Translations under genes and position numbers: made by a program
The notes under the pieces: model-generated
The model's input: the letters and a program-made list of their open reading frames with translations, nothing else
The model's database searches: none
Told to the model about the DNA's origin: nothing
DNA from: Paralichthys olivaceus
Lineage: Eukaryota > Chordata > Actinopteri > Pleuronectiformes > Paralichthyidae
Reading direction: 5' to 3'
DNA length: 64,000 nt
NCBI RefSeq assembly: GCF_024713975.1
Contig: NC_091094.1
Location: 25,444,501 to 25,508,500 of the forward strand
In this document: positions 1 to 11,283 of the stretch, piece after piece
How the letters are laid out: the number at the start of each line of letters is the position of its first letter
Position numbering within the stretch: the stretch's first letter is position 1

Positions 1-443
1 TTAACTGGTTGAAAATGCATGAGTCAACGTTAACAGAGAGAGGGAGGCAGAGCAGCCCACGTGTGTCCACAAATACACACATAGATGAACAGCCACCGGC
101 CAGAGCAGAGCGTGGCACCATGCATGAACCAGCCGTGATGGGATCCAAGCTGAGGTTACACCGATATGTTTGGCTGAAGATAAAGGCTAATGAAAAAGGA
201 AATCAGCTATTTGAATAATTAAAAACTTTATAAAAGTTTCACTTGTAAATTATTCATCTCTAGGCATGCCTAAAATTCAGCTGAATGGCTGGGTGGCTCA
301 TTCTGCTCTAATAAGATGTCACTCCTGCAATTAATGTATTATAATGGCTCCTGACCTGTGTTGGGGTTTTCAACAGACACTGACACAAGTATTTATCTAA
401 GATAATCGTGAAACAATGTATGGGCTGATAATATTTAACTCAA
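1..443. other. non-coding stretch, nothing recognised
   Basis: AT-rich DNA with no recognisable gene, RNA or repeat. The open frame near the start has no family features. Confidence 0.5.
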
Positions 444-582
444 AGCTAGTGTTGGTAATCTTGGAAAAGTTAGCAAGAGCAGGCAACGTTTTGAAAATAC
501 CTCCAACCTCCTCCCATCAGCCCTCTCATCAAAGGTACACCCCATAACAACTGCTAGAAGACAACTTTTCTGTGACTCGCTC
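444..582 (+). repeat. dispersed repeat, copy 1 of 2 in this window
   Basis: This segment shares a clear alignment with 19,103-19,250. Both run through GGTAATC, TGGAAAAG, AGAGCAGGC, CCTCCCATCAGCCCTCTC, ACAACTGCTAGA and TTCTGTGACT in the same order and orientation, with scattered substitutions and small indels. That makes it an interspersed repeat rather than chance. Family is not assigned; it could be a SINE or a non-autonomous DNA transposon. No terminal repeats were identified. Confidence 0.75.
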
Positions 583-1948
583 TGTAAAATATGGTAAACA
601 CTCTTTAAACACACTTTAAACAAGTTTCCCTTGATATTAATCCGTCACCAACTATAAATACGAGGGAAATTAATATATAAATATGAATATATTAAATCAG
701 CCATTAAACCATAGAGAAGCATGGTCCCAACCAGATGAGCACAACATGTTTTTAGATTTAGGATTTTCTCAGCTGCCTCAGGGCGGTGGGCTCAGTGGTG
801 GTAGTGGTCTCTGAGTTGTAATCTGTTAAACATGGCTGGATTCCTTCCAACAATATCTTTGGCTTTGAGGCCTAAAAACTAATTGTGGCCCCTAATCTTT
901 CTATCATCATCTATTATCCTCCTGTAAACCCAGTTATACTACCTACCTACATGAACTGTCATGGCTTTAATCTTCAATTATGATTAATTACTAGACTTTA
1001 ACATCTAAAGTGATTATATTTCTGACAGCTTTGTCACCACATTATGAGGTATTTAAATCTGATACTTTTCATAAATAAAATAAAAAATACTTTGGAATTA
1101 GCTTTCATTTCAGATGGGGATTTTTCGTATCTCCTCATCATCTTATAGCTGCTTTCATACACGCACTGAACCCAGGATAATCTTCTGAAATTGTCCGGAG
1201 AGGCTGTATGTGAGAAGGCAAATGTCAGAGCGAGTTGCTTTGGACATTCTCTGCAGTGATTCCTGCCAACATCCTAGTATAAACTCCAGGTAATGTCTGA
1301 GTCAGTCCTTGTAAGAATGAGGGCATATTGATGCAAAACTGGAAAACCAAAAAGATTACAAATATCTCAGGATGAAAAAGCAGAGTCATACACGTAGAAG
1401 ACACTGGTGATGATGTCAAGAGAGCTTTTGGTGACACCAGTGTGGAATTATACAATATGTCCTTCACCTGCCCTATGTAGAGTTTCCTGTTGTGAACTTG
1501 TGTTACTGGATAATCTCAAGCTGCATTCTTCATATACTATATGTCACATATGTCAGTGGTGCCATTGTGCAGACATTTTCCGTAGTTCATGTCTGAAATA
1601 CCTAATTACTTGTGGAATCTGGTGAATTCTTACATTTGCCGTCAAACACGAATAACTTAGTTAACTGCCTTTTTGATATGTGCACAACTGCTTTAGATAA
1701 TGTCGATTCTCTGAAAGGTTTCTCCAAGTCCAATTCATCTTTTGTTTCACCTTGAATTCATGAAAGAATCTGTTGCATGAATGAGGACGCCTGAGAGACA
1801 GTGGAGGAAATAACAGCTGAAATTGTTATGACAACCTTACAACTGTGAAATTAAAGATGCAACAGCAAATCATTTTCCAAAGCTTATCACCTCCAACCAG
1901 CACAGGCCCAGTTTCCTATTACACAAACTGATCGATTAGTTAACCTAA
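583..1948. other. non-coding stretch, nothing recognised
   Basis: AT-rich sequence without a supported gene. Short open frames on both strands at 1,225-1,625 overlap each other and show no domain. Confidence 0.5.
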
Positions 1949-2251
1949 TCACAAAAGCGTGATCAGATCTTCCTGACTTTAGCGTCCCTTCACTGGCTGC
2001 CTGTCCTTTTTAGAATTGATATTAGATTTGACTCCATGGCACCGAGCTTCCTGGCTGAGCATGTCAATTATTTCCCACCAGCAGGAGATTTTGTAAAAAA
2101 GCTCCTGTTAGCTATTCACTGGTCAAGGCCGAGGACCAAGGGTCACAGGGTTTTTTGCTGTCAGGGCTCTGACACTTTGGAACAGTTCACCAGAAGAATC
2201 AGTTTACAAGAAAACTCACTGCCTTGTATTCATATATCTCTCAAAATGTAA
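1949..2251 (+). mobile_element. LINE fragment, C-terminal end of an L2-like reverse transcriptase ORF
   Basis: One frame is open for about 100 codons from 1,949 to the stop at 2,249-2,251. It starts SQKRDQIFLTLASLHWLPV and continues FRIDIRF, then MAPSFLAE and RPRTKGHRVF. The SLHWLPV-x-FRID block followed by an APSxL motif and an RTKG-type motif is the usual C-terminal end of the reverse-transcriptase ORF in fish L2/CR1-group LINEs. The catalytic part of the RT is absent, so this is a 5'-truncated, inactive fragment. The clade is inferred from memory of the motif. Confidence 0.78.
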
Positions 2252-3542
2252 TTCTGCTGCATAGCTCCCCTCATGCTTTGACAGACAACACATATATTGA
2301 AGTTTCTGCTTCAAGAAATCTGATTTTTTTACATGACCAAATCGTGTTGTTTAAAAGTTAAAAAATAACCTTTTGCAACTCATCAACTCAGTGCTCTCTG
2401 ATGGACTAACTGGGCAAAGGACAAATCATACTTCCCAAATCAAGCAACTAAGGTCCCCATGGGATGTATGATTGCATTAACTGTATAAAGCTCTCTCTGG
2501 TCACATGAAACTCTGAATATTACATCAGAGCCGTCTCTACAATGACAGATTTGGAAAACATTATATTTTGGGCATGCAGATCGTTCGATTTACAGGTGGT
2601 GAAGTTTTAGTCATGGATCAGCACCAGCCATGAACACAGTACTGTCAAATTAGACCACACGTTGTTTTTTACCATTTAAAATTGTCACTGATTTTCCATC
2701 AATGCATTGATGTCCATTTTGAGGGTTGATGGAAATCGGGAAATTTAGAGACAAAATACATCATGAATTGTACAAAAGAGTTTTTATGCTAAAGCAATTA
2801 AGAGGAACACATTTGAGAATAACTGTCACAACAAACATGTAACTCATGACTGATCAGACGGGTCCGTTTCTAGAAAAGAAAAGAGTGTGTCTCTGAGTCA
2901 AAGGCCCTCTCTATATTTTAAACCAAAGGAACTGGTGGTTTTTACTTCTTCGAAGTAATTTGGCTGTTGATAAACATCTTGCTTCAAGTTTACGACCTCT
3001 ACTTCTTCTGTGTTAATAACAATCATGTGTAATTCCGCCACCTTCTGATGACACGATGCAGCCTTTTACTGATGGGAACATGCAAAATCTAATAATTCTT
3101 CTTTTTTGCAACATTCATATTCACTTGTTGTGACTTAGCCAAGCGACATGGGAGACTGTTCTAACAGCTACATTAACTCCATCCCTCTTTTGCTTCTCGA
3201 TAGCAGGCAAAGTGCTCTGTGCTTCCAGGAGTCAGAGACACAGCATTGTGTAGCAGCGAGGCAGGGGAAGGCCAACAAGCTCTGGCATGGTGGTGTCTTT
3301 GTCTGACAGGTTTCAGGCCGATGAATCCACCTCATTCCCAGAAACTCTTTTTCTGGTCATAATTGTTCTGATAGTGATCAGTGGGACACAGGAATGTAAC
3401 TCTTGGGAAAAGAAACAGAGTAATGTATATCACTCACAGGAATGTCACTTTAAGGAATAGGTTGACATTTTGGAAAATGTGCTTACGGAGATCTTGGAGA
3501 GGGATTGTTGGACGGTTGTTATTTCTTTAAGGTCAAAAGTAA

Positions 3543-3544
<2 letters not shown>
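2252..3544. other. non-coding stretch, nothing recognised
   Basis: No gene seen. The first part may be the decayed 3' untranslated region of the LINE fragment just upstream, but no terminal tail is visible. Confidence 0.45.

Positions 3545-3583
<39 letters not shown>
3545..3583. repeat. (AC)n microsatellite
   Basis: Uninterrupted dinucleotide tract of about 39 bases. Confidence 0.97.
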
Positions 3584-3585
<2 letters not shown>

Positions 3586-4101
3586 AGGTAACTAATAGCC
3601 ACCCACATACATAAACTATTTAGATAGTTCCTTGTATGTGGTGAACAAAGAGCTACTTTACAGTTTGGAGGGCAATCCCTTCTCTTTTCGACAGACTGCT
3701 CTAGCAACAAGCACGGGAATGTGGAAGTCAGAGGGCTGGAGAGACATGCCGAGATAAGAAGAAATGAGATAAAGGAGCAGAGTTTTAGAATAAAGCGGGG
3801 GTGGGGGGGTGGGGGGGTGCTCGGAGAGAGTTTAAAGCAGGTAGGATTAATGTCAAAGTCATCCATCCTTGTTTTAATCCATCTTCTTCAACCACATTCC
3901 TCTGAAAACTCACTCCTCTTCCTTGTATGCGCTTGTATATGTTTATGCGTGTGTATTTTTGTCTATGCATGTGTGGGTAAGCTGATTTGTGTCTTATCGA
4001 GATCCTCTGTGGAAACAGACAATGTGGTTTATTTATTATCTTCTTGTTTGGACAACAAGATAAGGCGATCATTGTTTGCGAGCGCATATGAGCATGTACA
4101 C

Positions 4102-4103
<2 letters not shown>
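3584..4103. other. non-coding stretch with a short G-rich tract
   Basis: Contains a G-rich run near 3,798-3,820 interrupted by single T's, which could form a G-quadruplex. Frames here are microsatellite extensions. Confidence 0.4.

Positions 4104-4136
<33 letters not shown>
4104..4136. repeat. (GT)n microsatellite
   Basis: Uninterrupted GT tract followed by a short GA run. Confidence 0.97.
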
Positions 4137-4142
<6 letters not shown>

Positions 4143-5350
4143 TGTGAGCATAGCGGAATAGATAAGCTGAGTGTTGTGCCTTTGAGTTTGAGTGACAGAA
4201 TCCTAATGCTGATTCCAATGGTCAACAGCCCAGAGATCCTTCACTGAAAGCTTATTAGACCTGCATTGTTTACCATGGCATCCTTCAGTCACTCATACAA
4301 TTCATAATCACTGTATGTGAGTGGAACGCATACAAGCAGGTGCCTGACGTCTTCTCATGGAATATAATTGAGTCTTAAAGTTGTTAAACATGCTTAAAAA
4401 AAGGTGATCGACTTTTTCCCTCTTTGCTTTTTCCCCAGTGTGTCATGTTCAACATCACGAACATACACACAGAAAACTGGAGCTCTCTCACCACGCTATC
4501 TTGCCAAATTAATGTATTCAACCTCTAAAAAGCATATATATATAAAACATTATCCATTGAACAGTCCTCTGAATGTGGTATAAACCAGAGGTTATGCACT
4601 GCAATGGCTTTGAATGTGCCGATTTACAAAACTGCTTACATGTATATTTATTTTTGGGTCATTTGAGGCATACTGTAACTTATAGAATTCATAGAGTTGT
4701 TTAAAATACAAGAAAAGATCCTAAAAATTAAATGATTTTATTTTACTTACTTGTATTCGTCGTCTCAGCAGCAATCCTGCATTTCTCCCACTTCCCTTCT
4801 TTCTGGCCACATACAAACCCTTTTCCTCCATCTTATCTCTATATCCTTCTTTTCTGGTTTTGAGCCCCAGTTTTTAAAACGTACTATCACTCAAACATTA
4901 AAAACACAGTGTGTCCTGGATTCCTGTACTTGTTTTAGCTACTTGCACAAAGTTTTTTCTCTATTGGTTACATTGTTGTCCACCCCCTACTTTACCTTCC
5001 CCTCCCTGACTCTCTTTCTTTCTTCCTTCTCGTGTCCCTCGCTCCCGTGTCCAACACAAAATGCCCTCTGTCTGCCTCTCAGGTAAAAACCCCCACCATC
5101 AAAACCCCCACCTCAGCCTAGATAACATGGAGTGCAGTTTCTGTTGTTCCTGCACAAAGACATCAAGCGGAGGGTGGGATGAAGAGGGAGGGAAAAATGG
5201 ATATATGTATAGAAAGAGAGAGAGAAGGGAAGAAAGGAGCAAAGAGGAGAAAGTCAGGGAAAAACTGATAAGGTGGTAAAGAAAGTGAAGCAGGAACACT
5301 GAGGATTGGATGACGTCCTGTCAGGCATAGGTATGGTGTGTCGTGTGCAT

Positions 5351-5352
<2 letters not shown>
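4137..5352. other. non-coding stretch, partly pyrimidine- then purine-rich
   Basis: The strand is C/T-rich over about 4,755-5,075, then A/G-rich over about 5,160-5,290. No gene is supported; the frames show only low-complexity Ser/Leu or Glu/Arg composition. Confidence 0.45.

Positions 5353-5391
<39 letters not shown>
5353..5391. repeat. (GT)n microsatellite
   Basis: Uninterrupted GT tract of about 39 bases. Confidence 0.97.
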
Positions 5392-5392
<1 letters not shown>

Positions 5393-5543
5393 AAGTTCAG
5401 GTATATTACGGTGCGTTAGAGTCTCAGTCTGTCCTCATGGCTAACTGTCTCCCAGGCTGGTGAACAAAGAGCGTATTGACTTCGCAACACACAGGAGCTT
5501 TTTCTCTTCTCCACAGGCCAGTGCTTTGTGCTTTCCTCCCCCC

Positions 5544-5544
<1 letters not shown>

Positions 5545-5579
<35 letters not shown>
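5545..5579. repeat. (AC)n microsatellite
   Basis: Uninterrupted AC tract of about 35 bases, only about 150 bases from the preceding GT tract and complementary to it in sense. Confidence 0.97.
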
Positions 5580-5582
<3 letters not shown>

Positions 5583-8189
5583 CACCACATCCATCATTCT
5601 ACCTGCTACTGGATCAATCCGCCCCTCTCCCCATGATGGCTCCAAACTCAACATTATTATGTCCCTTTGGAGACTTTTTTATGTTTAACATAGCAGTTTT
5701 TTAAAAATATCTATTTATAATGGGACTTTTATTCATGTTCAACAACTGTCCTTGCACGCCAGGTAATTTCGACTATGAATAAAATGACTTGATCCACCTT
5801 AGTTTGAGTTTTGAAATACCCCTGAAACCCTTCTTGCCATGAAATGTAGATGTGGACTTACAGTCAATCAACATCAACAACCACTTAAAGTTAAAATAGC
5901 CACAGAAACAATGGTGTTTAAAGAATCTCAGCTAAACTACACATTTCTTCCCTGAGGCTGTTCACAATTTAGCTTTGTGTTGTCTGTTGGCTTTATGAGC
6001 ATCGATCTTTCCCCCTTGTTGAGCGATATCACGCCTACAGAGAGCCAATAGGGCGCTGCAGAGGCGCATTCGAGCTACGTTAATTATAAACTGCAGCTTC
6101 CCAATGGGGAATAAGGCTTAACGAGGCCCGGACAGAGAGCAGAGGGATTACAAGGTCTCACTAACACTGCAACTGTCCAGCCAACCATTGAGCTCCTCCA
6201 TGAAGTTATGAATGTGCTGAATTATAATGCTGTAAGGCAGCGGCAGGAGCCTGACAGGGGTTGTGTGCTGCCTGTGAGAGCGACAGACAGGACGGAAGGA
6301 GAAACAGAAACAGAGAAAGAGAGAGAGAGAGAGTGAGTGTGTGTGTATGTGCTGAGAGATTTCTAGCTTCCACTGGTTGGACAGATTACCTGAAACTGAG
6401 AGGGAAAAAAATACGTAACGAGTGAGAGAGAAAGCGAGAGAAAAGAGAACAGAAAGGTCACAGTGATCCCAGAGTGGTGCAGAGAGAAAGAAGGATGGGG
6501 ATAGAGACAAGAAGGAGGGGAAGAGTGTCAGTAGAGAGAAAGTCTGTTGAATGAGGATGTTCAGCTCAACAAAAAAAAAGGTATTTCTCACTATAATACA
6601 GTCTATATGTAGGTTAGAGAGATGACAATCTATGGAATGAAGGGCACGATTCACAGTCCCTCCTTTGTTTAAAAAAGCTACAGCTCAGCGAAAGTTAATG
6701 AAAGGCCTCAGCAGTCACCATTTCAAACTGATACCGCCATCAAGCACAGTGCTACACCGGCACTAGGGTGGGCTATAGCTATGTCACAAATCTGTGCAGC
6801 CCCAGTCCAGCCCCAGTCCAGCCCCCCTAGGCATTTTAGTGGACTAACCAACCCAGTTAGCAGGCTGCATGCTAATGCCGCAATTGTACCATATGACCTG
6901 TGTGCATGGTGAGGGGGGGCGGTTTCTAATCAAAAGAAAAGGTTCAGACTCCAGACTCAGAGTCTGTCTACGAGGAAAAAAAGATGACATGCACTTCTCC
7001 TAGTGGCTGCACTGTGGATATTTTTCATTTACATCTGAGCTTGTGATAGACATTTACTCTGTAACATTGGAACCAGTGTGTCTGCAGCTATGTGTGTCGG
7101 CAGCTATTATTGTTTGCAAAACAAATATACTTGTGATGATAACCAGTCTACGTTAAAAGTGACAACTGTGGTCACACTATAGATATTGATGATTTCATTT
7201 CTGATTTTGTGATAGCATTTTTTTTTCCTGAAACATAAATGCACTTGCACGGTTTTCTTGTTATGCATGTTGCGTAAAGTCCATTCTTCTGACTTCTGGA
7301 TGTGTTCCTGTTATAAGTGTGGCTACATGGGCGCTGTCCGGTGCTGAAAGATGGTTTTTTCTTTGTTTGTTGAATATTCTTTGGCCAAATTCAATTAAAA
7401 ACTGTATCTATATTGATTGTTCTGTGTGTCATATGTGTTTATAGGGAAAATGAGAATTTCCTTTTAAAGTAACTCTGAATTTTTTTTTTAGCCCCTTGCA
7501 CGTCTTGGTCCAGTCCCCCCATAGTACAGGTCGAAATCATCCCGCCTGCTGACAGCTGTGCCAGCAGTGATCTAGGATAGAGAAAGTATAACTAAAAAAT
7601 GCAGTGTATTAATGTGAATAGAAAAGTGCTGTATGAATACAGACCACATGCACACAAAGTGTTGACTTCAGATGCCAATTCCACATATTTCTGGCCATAC
7701 TGGCCTTCCATACTAACGACACATGTGCCACTTTTACAGCACCCTCACGGCGAAGCTATGATTAGGAAAGGAGTGCTTCACAGCATGGAGGGAGTGGAAG
7801 ATTGAAGTGTGCAAGAAGTTATTTGAATTTACACATACTTGGTGAGTATTGTATTAAATAGATGTGAAAAAAGTGAACCTGTTGCTTAAGAAACAGACAA
7901 AGAAAGCAGATGCAAGCAGCACAAAGGGGAAACAACAGAGAATCAGAAACAGGAAAGAGAGAAGAAAGAACGAGTGTGTGAGAGAGAAAGAGAGAGAGAG
8001 AGAGGGCACCCTGCCCTATTTATTCTGTCTGTAAACTGCTCACAATGCAGACATGGCAACTGGCCGTGTGAGAGAGGAGATGAGAGCAGAGAGATGGGCA
8101 CAGGAAAAAAGGACAGGGGACAGAAAGTCAGGCCAGAGACAGGATTAGTGATCAAAGAAAGCAAGCGGCCATCCTGAAAGCCACCCCCC

Positions 8190-8190
<1 letters not shown>
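5580..8190. other. non-coding stretch with purine-rich patches
   Basis: No gene supported. About 6,290-6,560 is strongly A/G-rich. About 6,000-6,260 is mixed-composition, non-repetitive sequence that could be regulatory, but conservation cannot be judged here. A short tandem CCCCAGTCCAG repeat lies at about 6,800-6,823. Confidence 0.45.

Positions 8191-8227
<37 letters not shown>
8191..8227. repeat. (AC)n microsatellite
   Basis: Uninterrupted AC tract of about 37 bases. Confidence 0.97.
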
Positions 8228-8228
<1 letters not shown>

Positions 8229-8392
8229 TCATGGACAGAGGGAGAGAATAAGGGAGATTACGTTTTTTTTCCGTAATGTTAATCATTTACCCTTTTTCTA
8301 CCCAGCAGCACCTTGGCTGTGAGAATGAGCACTTTATGCATAATGCCATTTGCATTAGCCCAAGTATATATGTTAAAAGGGCAAAAATCCAT

Positions 8393-8393
<1 letters not shown>

Positions 8394-8438
<45 letters not shown>
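8394..8438. repeat. (CA)n microsatellite
   Basis: Uninterrupted CA tract of about 45 bases. Confidence 0.97.
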
Positions 8439-8441
<3 letters not shown>

Positions 8442-8946
8442 AAAACATGATATCACATCTAATTATTCTCGTGCGGAAATTCTGAGCTGGAAACAAGGCA
8501 TCTGAAATACTTTAATTCCTCCTCAACCTCTGTCTCCTTGACTCTGATGAGTAGCTGATGAAGTCATAAACTACGGGCCGGTGATAGTAATTAGGCCGTC
8601 AAACAGCAGCACAACAATCTTCAGTACTCCTCCGCTTCCCAGAGGAGCACTGGTGGGAAAAAACAGGAGAAACAACAGCAGAGGAAGGAAGGAAAGAGGA
8701 AGCTTGCAATGTGAGGAGGAGGGGGAGAAGAACTTTGTGAGAGCTCACATCTAATCAGGGAATCCTCCTTCTCAATCTCTCTGTGCAACACACACTTGCA
8801 CATTAACACACACCAGCACAAACACACAGAGGCTTGACCTCCACGAGCTGATCGCTCCTTGGTACTCCATCGCCCTCCCACCGGCTGACCTGATTGGCTA
8901 ATGACGGCTCATTTATCTTGATGCAGCACCTGCAGTGTCTACAAGA

Positions 8947-8948
<2 letters not shown>
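8439..8948. other. non-coding stretch, complex sequence between two microsatellites
   Basis: No gene. About 8,510-8,620 and 8,880-8,945 are complex, non-repetitive sequence with AT-rich homeodomain-like cores. They could be regulatory, but this is inference only. Confidence 0.35.

Positions 8949-9006
<58 letters not shown>
8949..9006. repeat. (TG)n microsatellite, longest pure tract in the window
   Basis: Uninterrupted TG tract of about 58 bases. Long alternating purine-pyrimidine TG tracts can adopt Z-DNA. Confidence 0.97.
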
Positions 9007-9009
<3 letters not shown>

Positions 9010-9152
9010 TAGAAGGAGTGTGTGTATCAAAATGTCTATGTAGACACACGCACGCACGCACACACACTGTATATCTCATCACAGCTCCACCAGCTTTATC
9101 TACACCAGCACTGCCCTTGCTGCAACAGCTTGCACACATTGGTACACCTAGG

Positions 9153-9490
9153 GGAAATGATGGAGAGGAGAAAGAAGAGGAGGAGAGGATGGAGGTGGTG
9201 CAGAGTAAGAGGAGGGAGACAATGATAAAGGAGGAAATGAGCGGGGTGGAAGGAGGGAGGAAGAAGAGAAAGGACGAGTGAGGGGAGTACTAAAAGCAGC
9301 ATAACAGGCGATGGGAGGAAGAAGAGAAAAAGCAGATCAACAGGAGAAAAGGAGAGGATGAAGAGGAACAAGAGGAGGAGGATTAAAAGAATCGCAGAAG
9401 AAAAACAGGAAAAGATGTAAAAGAGAAGGGAATGGGAAGAAGGAACAACCAGAGGAGAGAATGGAGGAGGGGAGTTCAAATGAAGGGGAA
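9153..9490. repeat. long purine-rich (GA-rich) strand
   Basis: About 340 bases in which the plus strand is overwhelmingly A and G with few interruptions, built of irregular GAGGA and AAGAAG runs. The apparent open frames on both strands (Glu/Arg/Lys-rich, Leu/Ser/Phe-rich) come from this bias and are not genes. Confidence 0.85.
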
Positions 9491-10884
9491 AAGGGATTGA
9501 TGCATGTTTTATTCACTCTCACTAACACCTCTTTAATTACCACAGCTGAAATCACTGCCTGACTGTGATCACTGCATGAGTGTGTGTGAGGTGCTCTAAT
9601 ACGTGGAATGCACAGCCATCATTAATTATCAAGCAGGCTGAATAAGTGGGGCCAGCCAAAGGAGCCCAGCCATCCTATGGAGGCTGTATGATCCCAGCAA
9701 ACCTGAATTACCTTCAAATGCATGTAAGCAAAATTACTTCACTTTGTTTGAGTCACTCCACTTAAAAACCTAAAGGAAACATCACATAGATTACAACTTG
9801 GCATTTCACTGCTACGGCCATTGGTTCTATCATAAAACGTCCAATGGGGCAACTACCACAAGTCCTCAGAATAGCAGGTGGGTTAGCAACACACTAACAC
9901 CACCACGAGGCATTATAAGGTAACATGCAGTCTGCAAGTAACAAAACAAGTTCACACCGTTGCAAATATGCAGATGCATTTGATTACAATGCTTATAATG
10001 GACAGTTTGGCTCATAACTCGACTACATTGAATACATGCCTACATTTGGTCAACCTGTGGTGCTACACTGTTAACAAACCAGACTCATGCAGTATCGGCT
10101 GAGCAGGATGAACAGGGAAGCAAAGCAAACCAATGTAAACTGATGTGAATCTAAATCTTTGGTGGTTGAGTCCAACAACTTGTTTGCAGAACCACCATTC
10201 TCTTCACCTACAGTTTTTTTTCTTCCTGATGCTATAAAAACAACCACACAACCTTCACCATTGCCTACAAGAAGAGTCATTTCCTGAGCGACCACAAGGG
10301 GTCAAGAGTCGGAACACTGTTAACATTGCTGTTTTAACTCTATAAGGCATATTTAGTAAGTAACACACTTACTATATGCTTCTGAGATGTGTACATCATC
10401 AACAAAATCAACACTTTATTAAAAAGCGTGTCGAATATGACACCTGCCTTCTGGTCCCTAGTGGACAATCAATGCACTGCAGGCATTAGCTGGCCTATTG
10501 CCAAATTCAAAATTCAACATGTTTATTTTACCATGAGGTTTTGTAAAGTTTTGTCATTTTTTATATTCCAAGTAGACATATGAAAAGTTTATGTACAAGT
10601 GTAAGTTCAAAAACTAAAGAGGATAAAATGCTTCTGTACAAACTATTCCAAATGCAATGAATGTTGTGGTCAATAAATTGTCATGAAAGCCAGATGATTC
10701 AAAAAGTATTATATTATATTGTGTTAATGTATATATTATAAAATGCAATTACGAATTGTTTCATTTCAACTATTGTTAAATAATATTTCATCCTCAGGAT
10801 GGAGCAACTACACTGCTTACTTTACTTTCTACTCTGCATCAGCGACAGCCGTGTCCGGAGGCATCATGTTTTCATGTTGTCCGT
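9491..10884. other. non-coding stretch, complex sequence
   Basis: No gene supported. About 9,530-9,730 is non-repetitive and includes a CATTAATTATCAAG homeodomain-like core and other factor-like cores, so it is a candidate regulatory element by composition only. 10,440-10,780 is AT-rich. Confidence 0.35.
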
Positions 10885-11283
10885 CCATACATCACACTCT
10901 TGTGAAGGAGAATTCTGATGAACACCTTCGACATTTCTTCAAATTTGGCTCAAACATTCACTTGAATTCAAGGATGAACTGATTAGAGTTTAATGGTCAA
11001 TGGACAAATGTCACTGTGACCTTCCAACAAGTCTTTGTTGACTCAAGATCGCATCCACAAATCGTGACAGAACATAACACAAATTTTGTTGTTTTTAACA
11101 CATTTTCCAAACGGTTAAAGGTCAGAGTCACTGTGACATCATAATGTTCTGTAGAAAACACTTTTCCGGCCATTATTTAGCACCAAATTTCAGGAGCAGC
11201 AGGGGAGATTGTGACCATATTTCCTGCAACTTGACAGGTTGGCGGAGGCACAGAAGCACGAGGCGGTAATTCTAGTTTTATAT
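10885..11283 (+). repeat. decayed teleost interspersed repeat
   Basis: Phrases such as TTTCTTCAAATTTGGC, GGATGAACTGATTAGA, GGTCAGAGTCACTGTGACA, CTTTTCCGGCCATTATT and CAACTTGACAGGTTGGCGG occur in the order I associate with a repeat very common in spiny-rayed fish. The end reads GAGGCGGTAATTCTAGTT, as in other copies I recall. Probably a non-autonomous DNA element; no coding capacity. Family name not assigned. Confidence 0.65.

Noticed and set aside
3519-9139. Frames rich in Val-Cys or Thr-His over CA/GT tracts
   Set aside because: Direct translations of dinucleotide repeats.
9096-9555. Leu/Ser/Phe-rich minus-strand frames
   Set aside because: By-products of the purine-rich plus strand; no domain or start context.
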